Source: Spirosoma profusum
Lineage (GTDB): Bacteria; Bacteroidota; Bacteroidia; Cytophagales; Spirosomataceae
DNA length: 64,000 nucleotides
Direction of reading: 5' to 3'
Assembly: GCF_014699005.1 (NCBI RefSeq)
Contig: NZ_JACWZY010000002.1
Coordinates: 496,001-560,000 of the forward strand
A model generated the notes under the pieces. That model was given only the letters and a program-made list of their open reading frames with translations, ran no database searches and was not told where the DNA came from. Below are positions 23,630 to 32,656 of this stretch, one piece after another; positions within the stretch are counted from its first letter, which is position 1, and every line of letters begins with the position of its first letter. A program made the translations under genes and the position numbers.

Positions 23630-25528
23630 AAATAGGATTGAGTAAACCACTTTGCCTTTCACAGGGACAATCAGTTCCTGCCGCCCGTTTGCTTCCCGAA
23701 TGCTGGGTTTTGCTCCTGCTACGTCGTCGATACGTACATACGCCTGCCCATCGACCATATACGTACCATTTTCCAGCGCGCTGATGGTGCTGCCGCTCAC
23801 CAGACGAGCGTAGAGGTCGCTGGGGGGATTGGCAATGGTTACTTCCCGTTGAATGCCTTTTCCTTCACCTAACGTCCGGATTTTATCATCGACAGAAGCG
23901 CCAAAACTTTGGTAGCGGAACGTAGGACGGTCGTTGTCGTCCAGTACGTATCCTTTGGGATGGTATCCGGAACCGGTTGTATCAGCAGGCCAGTTGGTTT
24001 GTGCCGATCCGAGTTTGGCGAGGAAAAACACGGGCGCGCCCAGCCGCTGAACCATTCCCATTGGTCGGGAAGAACCGTCGCCCCGTTCGTGCCACATGGG
24101 CGTTGTGTCCAGAAACATACCTCGCCATACTTGCACCAATGCGCCTTTGTCGAGATCGTACGTATAATGTACCTGTTCCGGGCTGCCTACCGACACGGCG
24201 TGGGTGACACGTAGCGTTCGGCCCTGCGTGTTTTTCTCGCCGGGCATGTCCATGAAACTACGTAGCATCGTATTCGTATTGGCTTCGACCAGAATAGGAT
24301 CGGCTTCTTCGCCAGAGCCACCTGCGCCATCTCCGATAACGTATTCGCGGATGCCCGGTCCGGCAATGGTCAGCCCTATTGCGGGTTGCGCCCAGTCGAC
24401 AAATTTCGAGTACAAAAGCTCAAAAGGAAGGTCGCCTTTAGCTAACGTCGCTTGCCCACGAGCATTCCATTCGCCGGGCGAAATGACAGTCTGATTATTA
24501 ATTTTCATCAGACCACCGCCCCCGGGTACGCCCAGATTGAATTTGTATTCACCAGCCTCAGAAACACGTAACGTACCCGTGTAACGAATCAGAAACTCGT
24601 TCGGAATCCGGCTCACGTTAGCCGAAAGTACTGTAGTGGCCCCTTCTGATTCAGGAGCGGTTTTGTCGTAAGCAGGTTCTTTTTCAAACTTCCCTTTGTA
24701 GACAGCGTATTTCAGATTGACCAGTTCGGGACGGGGTTTGTCGTAGGCAACGTAGCGGATGTTACGGAAAGCTACCGCTCCGTGGTCGCCCTGAAAACGG
24801 ATGGGGCCTAGTGATTTTTCGTCGGCGAAAGCGGAACCGCGTGTGGGGCCAGTCAACTCAACATTTTCCTGAACCACTACGCCGTTTAGTTCAATCCGAA
24901 TCACGCGGGCGTTTTCGGTTTTCTGCGGTACCCCGCCGGGACCGTTGCTGTTGAAACGCGGTGCCTGAAACGAGATTTTGATGTGTTGCCACAAACCCGG
25001 CGCGCGACTGGCGTTCTGACGGGCAGCATGGCCCTCGTAGCCTTTTTGTCCATCAGGTCGTTTGTCGTCCCAACGTTCGTACACGGCTCCATTGTCGTGT
25101 ACGTTCGGGGTGCGAATTTCCCAGCTATCACGCAGTTGTACTTCGTAGCGACCTTGCAGATACACCCCAGAATTCGACTTTACAGCCATCATATAATCGA
25201 GTTCCAGGTCGACATCGCCGTGCTGTAGACTTGTAAACAAGTCGTATTTGTACGGATTCTGAGCATCGGGTGGCATTTTAGCCATCGGGATATTCGCCAG
25301 AACACCGGTGCCTTTATCGGTCACGAGCGTGTTGTCCTTGGACAAATCTGCCCGAACACCGCCTAGAATCTGCCAATTGGCTGTGGGCGATACAAAAGCA
25401 CTTAAATCGTTGAGGGTGACTGAAGTTCCCGGCATCGGGGCGGGTTGAGCCAGTGCCAGACCGATACCCAAAAGGCAGCCCAGACTCAGCAGCCCTCCGA
25501 AACGAGCTGAAAGAATAGAGGTTATCAT
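23627..25528 (-). CDS. DUF1080 (3-keto-disaccharide hydrolase family) protein with PA14-like domain
   Basis: The 633-residue secreted protein has a signal peptide (to about ALAQ) and an N-terminal lectin-like DUF1080 domain (about 30-260). Characteristic stretches are NSGVYLQGRYEVQLRDSW and GAVAFRNIRYVA. A PA14-like carbohydrate-binding region follows (about 270-400: RYTGTLRVSEAGEYKFNL), then a further 230-residue beta region I cannot name. DUF1080 proteins are established in part as hydrolases of 3-keto-glycosides. It is transcribed away from a second, smaller DUF1080 gene and in the same direction as the cytochrome c/propeller gene. Confidence 0.82.
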   Translation of the reverse strand: MITSILSARFGGLLSLGCLLGIGLALAQPAPMPGTSVTLNDLSAFVSPTANWQILGGVRADLSKDNTLVTDKGTGVLANIPMAKMPPDAQNPYKYDLFTSLQHGDVDLELDYMMAVKSNSGVYLQGRYEVQLRDSWEIRTPNVHDNGAVYERWDDKRPDGQKGYEGHAARQNASRAPGLWQHIKISFQAPRFNSNGPGGVPQKTENARVIRIELNGVVVQENVELTGPTRGSAFADEKSLGPIRFQGDHGAVAFRNIRYVAYDKPRPELVNLKYAVYKGKFEKEPAYDKTAPESEGATTVLSANVSRIPNEFLIRYTGTLRVSEAGEYKFNLGVPGGGGLMKINNQTVISPGEWNARGQATLAKGDLPFELLYSKFVDWAQPAIGLTIAGPGIREYVIGDGAGGSGEEADPILVEANTNTMLRSFMDMPGEKNTQGRTLRVTHAVSVGSPEQVHYTYDLDKGALVQVWRGMFLDTTPMWHERGDGSSRPMGMVQRLGAPVFFLAKLGSAQTNWPADTTGSGYHPKGYVLDDNDRPTFRYQSFGASVDDKIRTLGEGKGIQREVTIANPPSDLYARLVSGSTISALENGTYMVDGQAYVRIDDVAGAKPSIREANGRQELIVPVKGKVVYSILF

Positions 25529-25602
25529 GCGTTTACCATAAGATTTGAAGGGCGAAAGTTACATTTTTTCCCCGTAAAAGACTGCGAATAAACAGTTAGA
25601 CT

Positions 25603-25610
25603 TATCTTTG
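25603..25610 (+). promoter_or_regulatory. Putative -7 box for the plus-strand DUF1080 gene
   Basis: TATCTTTG matches TAnnTTTG and lies 40 bases before the ATG at 25651, within the 122-base divergent gap. No good -33 element is present at 19-20 bases upstream, so the call is tentative. Confidence 0.35.
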
Positions 25611-25650
25611 ATCGTTTTACGGACGAACTCATTATTTCGAAACATTTTCC

Positions 25651-26445
25651 ATGAAAAACGTACGATTACCAATTGCCCTTTGCCTCGCTATTGTTTGTCA
25701 GGGTTATACCAATCTGGCCCTTGCTCAAACGGAACCAAGCAAACAGACTCCCCAGTCCACCGAAATCTGGGAACCTGTTCCGCCTGTCGTAACGCCCGGT
25801 ACGATTACCGCCAATACATCCGGCACAACTCCTCCTTCGGATGCCATTGTGCTTTTCGACGGAAAAAATGCCGATCAGTGGGTAGCCAACAAAGGTTATA
25901 ATCCAACGCCTAGCACTGATCCACTTCAGTGGCCCGTACGTGATGGTGTCCTGTATTCATCAAAAACGTCGTCGGCGAAAACCAAGCAGGAGTTTGGTGA
26001 CATGCAATTGCACATTGAGTTTCAGACACCGGCCAAAGTGGAAGGCAACGGTCAGGGACGTGGCAACAGTGGTATTTTCCTGCAGGGACGTTACGAATTG
26101 CAGGTGCTGGATAACTACGAAAATCCAACCTACGTAAATGGTATGGTCGGCTCAATTTACAAGCAGGCTATTCCGCTGGCGAACCCCAGCCGTAAACCCG
26201 GTGAATGGCAGTCGTATGATATCATCTATAATGCTCCCAAATTCAATAAAGCTGGCCTGATGCTGGAACCTGCTTTTGTAACTGTGCTGCTCAATGGCGT
26301 GCTGGTGCAGAACCACGTAGCGATTCGCGGTACAACCGAATACATCGGCTATCCGAAAGTTGTAGCGCACGGCAAAGGCCCCCTCATTCTGCAAGACCAC
26401 GGAAACCCGGTTGGTTTCCGCAATATTTGGGTAAGAGAATTGTAA
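25651..26445 (+). CDS. DUF1080 (3-keto-disaccharide hydrolase family) protein
   Basis: The 264-residue secreted protein has a signal peptide (to about ALAQ) and a single DUF1080 domain: DAIVLFDGKNADQW near 70-83, GRGNSGIFLQGRYELQVLDN near 132-150, and the closing strand DHGNPVGFRNIWVREL. This is the usual single-domain size of periplasmic or secreted 3-keto-glycoside hydrolase family members. It is divergent from the larger DUF1080-PA14 gene across 122 bases, so the two are probably co-regulated. Catalytic activity on a keto-sugar is inferred from family only. Confidence 0.85.
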   Translation: MKNVRLPIALCLAIVCQGYTNLALAQTEPSKQTPQSTEIWEPVPPVVTPGTITANTSGTTPPSDAIVLFDGKNADQWVANKGYNPTPSTDPLQWPVRDGVLYSSKTSSAKTKQEFGDMQLHIEFQTPAKVEGNGQGRGNSGIFLQGRYELQVLDNYENPTYVNGMVGSIYKQAIPLANPSRKPGEWQSYDIIYNAPKFNKAGLMLEPAFVTVLLNGVLVQNHVAIRGTTEYIGYPKVVAHGKGPLILQDHGNPVGFRNIWVREL

Positions 26446-26448
26446 AAA

Positions 26449-26518
26449 GATGTATGAAGTATGATGTAGGATATATTCTTGATTCTGATTTTATAGCTTA
26501 TATCATACCTCATACATT
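26449..26518. repeat. Inverted repeat, family D
   Basis: TGTATGAAGTATGATGTAGG and on at the left pairs imperfectly with TATATCATACCTCATACAT at the right. It begins 3-5 bases after the DUF1080 stop and shares its outer arm (TGTATGAAGTATGAT) with the element at 31103-31174. Confidence 0.7.
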
Positions 26519-26542
26519 CCTGTAAACTTGCCATTTAATAAG

Positions 26543-26570
26543 AGCCCTCGGCGTTTGTCGGGGGCTTTTT
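26543..26570 (+). terminator. Intrinsic terminator after the plus-strand DUF1080 gene
   Basis: AGCCCTCG pairs with CGGGGGCT (one G-T pair) across a short loop and is followed by TTTTT. It lies behind the family D hairpin. Confidence 0.7.
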
Positions 26571-26602
26571 GTATCATTGCCTGATTATTTGATGGATAGC
26601 CT

Positions 26603-27112
26603 ATGCGCGTTATTTACTTCCTATTTTGTCTGATGACCAGCTTGCTGACGGCGTGCTCTACGACGACAGTATTTATCGTGCGCCATGCCGAGAAAGTCAG
26701 CGAAGCCGACACGACTGATTTGACCCCGGCGGGTCATGAACGGGCGCAGGCGTTAGTCGACGTATTAGCCTCCAAAGGAGTCGATTCGATTTTTACGACA
26801 CCGTATCGACGTACCCGCCAGACTGCCGCACCGCTCGCCCGTCAACTCGGGCTGACGATGGTCGATTATCCAGCCCGACCCAATGAGGCAATTGTGAAAC
26901 GTATCAACCTGATACGTAGCAAAATGGTGCTGGTCGTTGGGCACAGCAATACCATTCTGGATATTGCCAAAGGATTAGGCACACAGCCGTCCATGACAAC
27001 AATTGCATCAGGCGATTTCGATAATCTGCTACGTGTCCAGATCAAGCGGGGATTGTTTGGTACATCAAGAACAATTTCGCAGACAACTTACGGCCAGCCA
27101 ACGCCACCGTAA
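26603..27112 (+). CDS. Histidine phosphatase (phosphoglycerate mutase-like) lipoprotein
   Basis: The 169-residue protein has a lipoprotein signal (LTAC, Cys18) and the histidine-phosphatase core: R27-H28-A-E with catalytic His28, TPYRRTRQTA near 65-74 and VVGHSNT near 111-117 supplying the second histidine. Its size fits the SixA/PhoE-like branch. Anchored in the envelope, it likely hydrolyses a small phosphoester outside the cytoplasm; its substrate is unknown. It is a single gene ending in a family B repeat. Confidence 0.85.
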   Translation: MRVIYFLFCLMTSLLTACSTTTVFIVRHAEKVSEADTTDLTPAGHERAQALVDVLASKGVDSIFTTPYRRTRQTAAPLARQLGLTMVDYPARPNEAIVKRINLIRSKMVLVVGHSNTILDIAKGLGTQPSMTTIASGDFDNLLRVQIKRGLFGTSRTISQTTYGQPTPP

Positions 27113-27115
27113 ATG

Positions 27116-27197
27116 GGCTCCGACAGGCTCCGGCTGTCGGTTGTAGTTACCAGGTTAGTCGCTGTCGGAGTCGCGACAGCCGGAGCCTGTCAGGGCC
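27116..27197. repeat. Dispersed long inverted repeat, family B copy 3
   Basis: GACAGGCTCCGGCTGTCG at the left pairs with CGACAGCCGGAGCCTGTC at the right, with imperfect outer ends. It is the same family as 2738-2824 and 4149-4235 and starts 4 bases after the phosphatase stop. An extra internal copy of CTGTCGGAGTCG lies in the loop. Confidence 0.8.
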
Positions 27198-27292
27198 TGC
27201 TATTCAACTATTCTTAAAATCATGCAAATGCAGTATTGATGAAGGTGTTACGTGCTTCTACCTTTGTTCAGCAACTGCCAACCAATCGACTC

Positions 27293-27790
27293 ATGAAATC
27301 AGTGCGTAGTATCGGGTTAATCAGTTTGTTTTTTGTGCTTCTGCTACGTGTCCAGGCGCAGGAACCACGGTCGGCCGGCGATAAAATGCCGACGCTACGT
27401 AAGAAGGTTGCTGTTACACCTGCTACCTATACGGGTCGCCAGCTAATCATAGGGAGCGGAGGAGGGTTCACCGGCGCTGCAACTGCCTATTACTTATTCG
27501 AAGACGGAAAATTGTTTGGGTGGCGCAATCGCGATACTACGTTCACATTCATTGCCCAGCAAACGCCCGCCAACACCAAAAAAGTCTTCGCTACGTTCGA
27601 CGAAAAGTGTAAAATAAAAACCACCAAATTCGATTACCCTGGCAATACGTACAAGCTCGTGCGCTGGAAAAAAGGGAAAGAAATCTATAAGGTAGCCTGG
27701 GGCGAATCTGGCAAAATAGTCCCACCTAATTACCCGAAATTTTACGATTCGTTCATGGCCATGATTCCGGCTTCACTACGTCTGAAATAG
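27293..27790 (+). CDS. Secreted hypothetical protein
   Basis: The 165-residue product has a signal peptide (MKSVRSIGLISLFFVLLLRVQAQ) when started at ATG 27293; the frame is open to 27236, but an upstream start would bury this signal. The mature part begins with a charged stretch, then a Gly-rich turn (IIGSGGGFTGAATAYYLFEDG) and beta-strand-like segments. I do not recognise a family. It precedes the M4 protease gene by 35 bases and might be a chaperone or accessory protein for it, but that is guesswork from position. Confidence 0.6.
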   Translation: MKSVRSIGLISLFFVLLLRVQAQEPRSAGDKMPTLRKKVAVTPATYTGRQLIIGSGGGFTGAATAYYLFEDGKLFGWRNRDTTFTFIAQQTPANTKKVFATFDEKCKIKTTKFDYPGNTYKLVRWKKGKEIYKVAWGESGKIVPPNYPKFYDSFMAMIPASLRLK

Positions 27791-27825
27791 CGCTCTTTCG
27801 CTCATTCATTCTTTCACTCTTTGTC

Positions 27826-30800
27826 ATGAAACCACAGCTATTCTTACTAACGGGCCTTTTTGTTGCCTCCGCTACGTTGGCTCAGCAGCCTGAATCTGGA
27901 TTTGCCCAGAAACGAAAAACTGGTGCTGCTTCATCCGATCTGCCGCAACGTCTCGGTGCTACGGTGGTATCGCCACCTACCAATAAAATTGGACGGCAGA
28001 CAATGTTGGGAACGAGTCAAAATGCTTCTTCGCTGGAGCCAATGCGTCTGCGCGTGGTACGTGACGCAACGACCAATCTGCCCATCTTTATCGAACGTAG
28101 AGTGAGCCCGAAAACGGCTATCAATAAAGGGGCGCGGTTGTCGGCTGCGGCCGCTACGTCGGTAACGTATCAGTTTATGGGGCAGCTACGTAGTTTGCTG
28201 AAAATCGAAAATCCTGAATCACAATTCACGGTTCGGCAATCTGAAACGGATGACCTCGGGCAAATGCACCTTCGCCTGATGCAGACTCACCGGGGCATCC
28301 CCGTCCTCGGCGCTGAACTGGTTGCTCACCTCACCGACGGCAACGTAACAACGTTGAATGGACGGTATCAACTGGTACCGGAAACATTGTCAACGACCCC
28401 AAAACTAAATCTGACAGATGCCTCAGAACGGGCGCTCAACGATGTGCGCAAAACCGCTACCGTCCGTTCGTTTGGGGATAATATCCTGAAACTGAAATCG
28501 TCGGAAGGCGATTTGTGCGTGTTCATGGCTGATAACGGCGAGGCTAAACTGGCTTATCAACTGACAGTACGTCCGAACATGCTCGAACGCTGGGAATATA
28601 CCATCGACGCGCAAACTGGCGAAGTTCTCGATAAGTATAATCACACTTGTTCGTTTGCAGGGCCAATCAAAGCAACTGGTAAAGACCTCAACGGTGCCAC
28701 ACGTACGTTCCAGACGTATCAGCACACGAACAATACGTATTACATGGTTGATGCCTCACGGGCAATGTTCAAGTCGTCGACGTCTAAAATGCCGGACAAT
28801 CCGGTTGGGGCGCTCTGGACGGTTGATGCGAAAAATACGTTCGGTGATAAACAGGAAATCTACCAGATTACGTCTGCCAACAACACCAACTGGACTCCTA
28901 CAGCAATTTCGGCACATTACAACGCTGGAATTGCCTATGAATATTACCTCAATACGTTCAAACGTAACGCGCTCAATGGCAATGGCGAAACCATCGTATC
29001 GATTGTGAACATGCCCGACGACGATGGGAAAGCAATGGATAACGCTTACTGGAACGGCAAGGTAATGGCGTATGGCAACGGCAAATTGCTGAAACCACTG
29101 GCGGGCGCTCTGGACGTAGCGGGCCACGAAATGACCCACGGCGTGATTCAGAACACGGCCAATTTGCAGTACAAAAATCAGTCGGGCGCGATCAATGAAT
29201 CGATGGCCGACGTTTTCGGAGCTATGATCGACCGCGACGATTGGAAGCTTGGCGAAGACGTAGCAACGTCCCAGGTATTGCCATCGGGTGCGCTACGTGA
29301 CCTCTCGAACCCAAATCAGGGCGGGAAAGCCAAAGATCCCAATGGCTATCAGCCGGCTACAATGTCGCAATACGATAATACGACGGAAGACAACGGTGGC
29401 GTACACATCAACAGCGGCATTCCCAATTTTGCTTTCTTCAAATTCGCTACGGCTGTCGGAAAAGACAAAGCCGAGAAAGTGTATTATCAGGCGTTGACTA
29501 AATATCTGGTACGTACCTCTCAATTCCTCGATTTGCGACTGGCCGTTATCAAAGCCGCCGGCGACCTCTACGGGGCCACCGGAGCCGAGGTCAATGCTGC
29601 CAAAGCGGCTTTTGATGCTGTCGGCATACTGGATGGCACCCAGACAAACCCCGGCAAACAGCCCGACGTACCAGTTGCCAACGGTCAAGATCTGCTCCTA
29701 TTAACCCGAACAACTGACAGCCGACTTTATGCAACGACAGTAGGTTCCCAGCAGTTAACAGTGAAATCGGCGTTGGCATTGAAACACCGCCCGAGCGTAA
29801 CCGACGATGGGAAATTTGCGTACTACGTAACGACGGACAAACGCATTCGTGCGGTAAGTCTGACTGGTACGGCTTCTGAAACAGTTATTTCCGATGAGAC
29901 AATCTGGAGCAACGTAGCGATATCAAAAGACGGTACTAAACTGGCCGCCCTGACTGATGCACAGGATGCTTCCGTCTATGTGTATAGCTACGCTAAAAAG
30001 AAATGGACGCAGTTTAAACTGTATAACCCAACTTACACGGAAGGCGTTGGAACAGGCGACGTAAAATATGCCGATTCGTTCGAGTGGGATTTTACGGGCG
30101 AGAACATTGTCTATGATGCATACAACTCCCTGAAAAACAACACAGGTGATGCCGTCGATTACTGGGACGTAGGCTTTATCAATGTCTGGAATAACAAAAC
30201 GGGCGACTTCGCAAAAGGCAATATCGAAAAGCTGTTCTCGGGTCTGGAGGAGGGTGAAAGTATTGGAAACCCGTCGTTCTCTAAAAACTCCCCCGATATA
30301 ATTGCTTTTGACTACGTCAACGAAAATGACAACAGCTATTACGTAGTGGCTACCGACATCAGCACAGGTGGTTTGGAGGGCGTTTATGAAAACAATACGT
30401 TAGGTTTTCCGAGTTACTCCCGGCTGGATAATCAGCTGGTGTTCAGTACAAAATCGGGTTCGAAAGAGAATGTATCGGGTATAAAACTGGGAACCGATAA
30501 AATATCGCCTTCGGGATCGGTATCGCTGCTGTATGAAAACACAAAATGGCCGGTATGGTATACCCAGGCTAACCGCGCCATTCCGACAAAAACCGCACAA
30601 ACCATTACGTTCGATGCCATTTCCGACCGCTATTTCAACCAGGGCGATCTGCCATTAAAAGCAACCTGTTCGTCAAATCTGGCGGTTAGTTTTCAGGTGA
30701 AAAGTGGCCCCGCTACGTTGAGCGGTAGTACGTTGAGATTTACGGGTGTGGGTGTGGTGACGATTCGCGCATTCCAGAACGGAAACGACCAGTTTTCTGC

Positions 30801-31104
30801 GGCAACCGACGTAGAACGAAGCTTTAACGTACTGGCCGTTCTCGGAACGGAACCCGCGTGGTCTGATGCGCTGTCGGTATACCCAAATCCGGTTGGTAAT
30901 ACGCTCAACGTCGAGTTGCCATCTACCGAACGTATCGAACAGGTATTGATTCAGGGACTGACGGGTGCTACATTGTTGAAGCCGTCGATTCAACCTCGTC
31001 AGCATTCCACTACGTTAGATGTTGGCCAACTGCCGAAAGGGTTGTACATCCTGCAAATCCAAACCCCCAACGGAGCCACCAGCCGCAAAGTGGTGAAGGA
31101 GTGA
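27826..31104 (+). CDS. M4 family (thermolysin-like) metalloprotease with T9SS sorting tail
   Basis: The 1,092-residue secreted protease has a signal peptide, a propeptide region with FTP/PepSY-like sequence (about 90-280), and the M4 catalytic domain (about 330-610). The zinc site is H434-E-M-T-H438, with the third ligand Glu458 in NESMAD. A beta-propeller-like region (about 620-920), an Ig-like domain (about 925-1005) and a C-terminal type A sorting domain (SVYPNPVGNTLNVE ... GLYILQIQT ... KVVKE) follow. The tail directs outer-membrane passage and surface attachment through the type IX system. The propeller fused to a thermolysin core is unusual compared with Bacillus enzymes. The stop overlaps a family D hairpin. 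Confidence 0.9.
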   Translation: MKPQLFLLTGLFVASATLAQQPESGFAQKRKTGAASSDLPQRLGATVVSPPTNKIGRQTMLGTSQNASSLEPMRLRVVRDATTNLPIFIERRVSPKTAINKGARLSAAAATSVTYQFMGQLRSLLKIENPESQFTVRQSETDDLGQMHLRLMQTHRGIPVLGAELVAHLTDGNVTTLNGRYQLVPETLSTTPKLNLTDASERALNDVRKTATVRSFGDNILKLKSSEGDLCVFMADNGEAKLAYQLTVRPNMLERWEYTIDAQTGEVLDKYNHTCSFAGPIKATGKDLNGATRTFQTYQHTNNTYYMVDASRAMFKSSTSKMPDNPVGALWTVDAKNTFGDKQEIYQITSANNTNWTPTAISAHYNAGIAYEYYLNTFKRNALNGNGETIVSIVNMPDDDGKAMDNAYWNGKVMAYGNGKLLKPLAGALDVAGHEMTHGVIQNTANLQYKNQSGAINESMADVFGAMIDRDDWKLGEDVATSQVLPSGALRDLSNPNQGGKAKDPNGYQPATMSQYDNTTEDNGGVHINSGIPNFAFFKFATAVGKDKAEKVYYQALTKYLVRTSQFLDLRLAVIKAAGDLYGATGAEVNAAKAAFDAVGILDGTQTNPGKQPDVPVANGQDLLLLTRTTDSRLYATTVGSQQLTVKSALALKHRPSVTDDGKFAYYVTTDKRIRAVSLTGTASETVISDETIWSNVAISKDGTKLAALTDAQDASVYVYSYAKKKWTQFKLYNPTYTEGVGTGDVKYADSFEWDFTGENIVYDAYNSLKNNTGDAVDYWDVGFINVWNNKTGDFAKGNIEKLFSGLEEGESIGNPSFSKNSPDIIAFDYVNENDNSYYVVATDISTGGLEGVYENNTLGFPSYSRLDNQLVFSTKSGSKENVSGIKLGTDKISPSGSVSLLYENTKWPVWYTQANRAIPTKTAQTITFDAISDRYFNQGDLPLKATCSSNLAVSFQVKSGPATLSGSTLRFTGVGVVTIRAFQNGNDQFSAATDVERSFNVLAVLGTEPAWSDALSVYPNPVGNTLNVELPSTERIEQVLIQGLTGATLLKPSIQPRQHSTTLDVGQLPKGLYILQIQTPNGATSRKVVKE

Positions 31105-31174
31105 TGTATGAAGTATGATATAGGGTGTATGATTGTCAGCACTTTCATACACCCTACATCATACTTCATACATC
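31103..31174. repeat. Inverted repeat, family D, between convergent genes
   Basis: Arms 31103-31132 and 31145-31174 (30 bp) pair with one mismatch. The left arm starts inside the TGA stop of the M4 gene and the right arm ends 3 bases before the end of the convergent M56 gene, so the hairpin fills the whole gap. No separate terminator is present; it may end transcription from both sides. Confidence 0.85.
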
Positions 31175-31177
31175 TTT

Positions 31178-32656
31178 TTACCTCGTTGCTATCCGAATCG
31201 TTTGGTCGCTTGAGCTGGCTTCTACGATGGCGGCCTTGTCATACTTTTGAAATTCCTGGAAAGCCACTTCTTTATCGTCGACGATGAAGTGAGCGAACGA
31301 ACGCTGAATAGTTTCGTCATCGGTCGGAACGCTGAAAAAGGTCGATTCTTTGCCGTTTTCGCCCGGTGGCGGGGGAGGAGGAGGTGGCGGGCCTAACTGC
31401 TTAAAGGCTGCGTCCTTCGTTTCCTCATCCAACTGGAACCAAATCGGGATATTATATCGTGTATTAACCGCTTTGCCATTTTGTCGACCTGGAATCCAGT
31501 TGGGCATCTGCGATAGCACACGAATCGCTTCTTCATCGGCTCCAAAACCGATTCCCTTTAACAACTGCACATCTGTAATTTCCCCCGTTTTTGTAACAAC
31601 AAAGTTGAGATATACCTTACCTTCAACATTTGCTTTCTCGGCTGCGGCCGGATATTTCAGGTTGGCACCTAAGTATTCGCCTAATTTGGCCATACCACCC
31701 GGAAACGCAGGTTGCTGTTCAACAACTGTAAAAATTTCGCCTTCCACTTTCACGCTTTTACGGGTGGCGTTTTCAGGCGTGATAACCGCACTTTGAGGCT
31801 GGTCGCGGTCCGATTGCGTACACATGAGCAAACCGGCTGCCAGTGGCAAAACCAATGCGTAGCCGAATAACGCCCGGCGATGTGAAGCAGGCTTTTGTAA
31901 CATAATGATACGTTGTTTAAGGGTTGATTTTGAGGCAAAAGACGTAGTGAGCGCGGCTGGCGTTACGTTGAGCGCGTAGGCTACCAACTGACGCGGATAA
32001 TCGGGTTGGGGTGTTTGCAAAACGGCTCGGTCGGCCAGAAATTCGTGTACTTCCTGCAACGATTTTTTATAAAAAACCAGGATGGGGTTGAACCAGAAAA
32101 TAGTCTGTATTATTTCCAGAAACAGCACATCGGTGGTGTGGCACTGGCGAATATGGGCTTCTTCGTGACGTAGCAGCGCGTCGGGTTCCGAGTTTGAATC
32201 GGCCTGATTTAGTACCAGATACGTCCCAAATGAGAACGAAGGCGTTACGTTGTTTGTCAGGCGAACCAGCGTGTAATTTGGTTTGCGTTCAGCGTTCCCT
32301 CTGTTGATCAGATGCATTACCGCCCGTAGATGGATTATCATCCTGACAAGCATGATCAATACGCCGAGTCCGTAAAAAAGCCATAGCCATTGGGTTACGG
32401 TCAACGCATACGTAGCACCGGAATGGCCTCCCGAATTGACCACAAAAGCTGGAAGCGTGATAACACCCGTAGGTAACGTATCGGATAACGTAGCGGGCAG
32501 CTTGACAAAAGGCAGCACCAACGATAGACCGATTGATCCCAAAAGATAAGCCCGGTTGAGACCGAAAAACGTATTTCGACGTAGCAACAGGACGTAGCAT
32601 CCGTAGAAAAGCAGCAGATACAGGCTGACGGTCAGAAGGTAGGCGAACGTGCTCAT
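31178..32656 (-). CDS. BlaR1-like M56 metallopeptidase with TonB C-terminal domain
   Basis: The 492-residue membrane protein has BlaR1-type N-terminal membrane helices (about 5-25, 35-52, 88-110), the zinc-protease motif H164-E-E-A-H168, and a further helix near 262-278. A TonB C-terminal domain follows (about 315-405: EQQPAFPGGM, YPAAAEKANVEGKVYLNF, GRQNGKAVNTRYNIPIWF). A run of nine prolines (near 428) and about 60 extra residues end the protein. By analogy with BlaR1 it should sense an envelope signal and cleave the BlaI-type repressor. Its start overlaps the stop of the upstream M56 gene by 4 bases. Confidence 0.87.
   Translation of the reverse strand: MSTFAYLLTVSLYLLLFYGCYVLLLRRNTFFGLNRAYLLGSIGLSLVLPFVKLPATLSDTLPTGVITLPAFVVNSGGHSGATYALTVTQWLWLFYGLGVLIMLVRMIIHLRAVMHLINRGNAERKPNYTLVRLTNNVTPSFSFGTYLVLNQADSNSEPDALLRHEEAHIRQCHTTDVLFLEIIQTIFWFNPILVFYKKSLQEVHEFLADRAVLQTPQPDYPRQLVAYALNVTPAALTTSFASKSTLKQRIIMLQKPASHRRALFGYALVLPLAAGLLMCTQSDRDQPQSAVITPENATRKSVKVEGEIFTVVEQQPAFPGGMAKLGEYLGANLKYPAAAEKANVEGKVYLNFVVTKTGEITDVQLLKGIGFGADEEAIRVLSQMPNWIPGRQNGKAVNTRYNIPIWFQLDEETKDAAFKQLGPPPPPPPPPGENGKESTFFSVPTDDETIQRSFAHFIVDDKEVAFQEFQKYDKAAIVEASSSDQTIRIATR

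Noticed and set aside
31350-31796. Plus-strand frame with a polyglycine run
   Set aside because: It is the complement of the polyproline stretch of the M56 protein.
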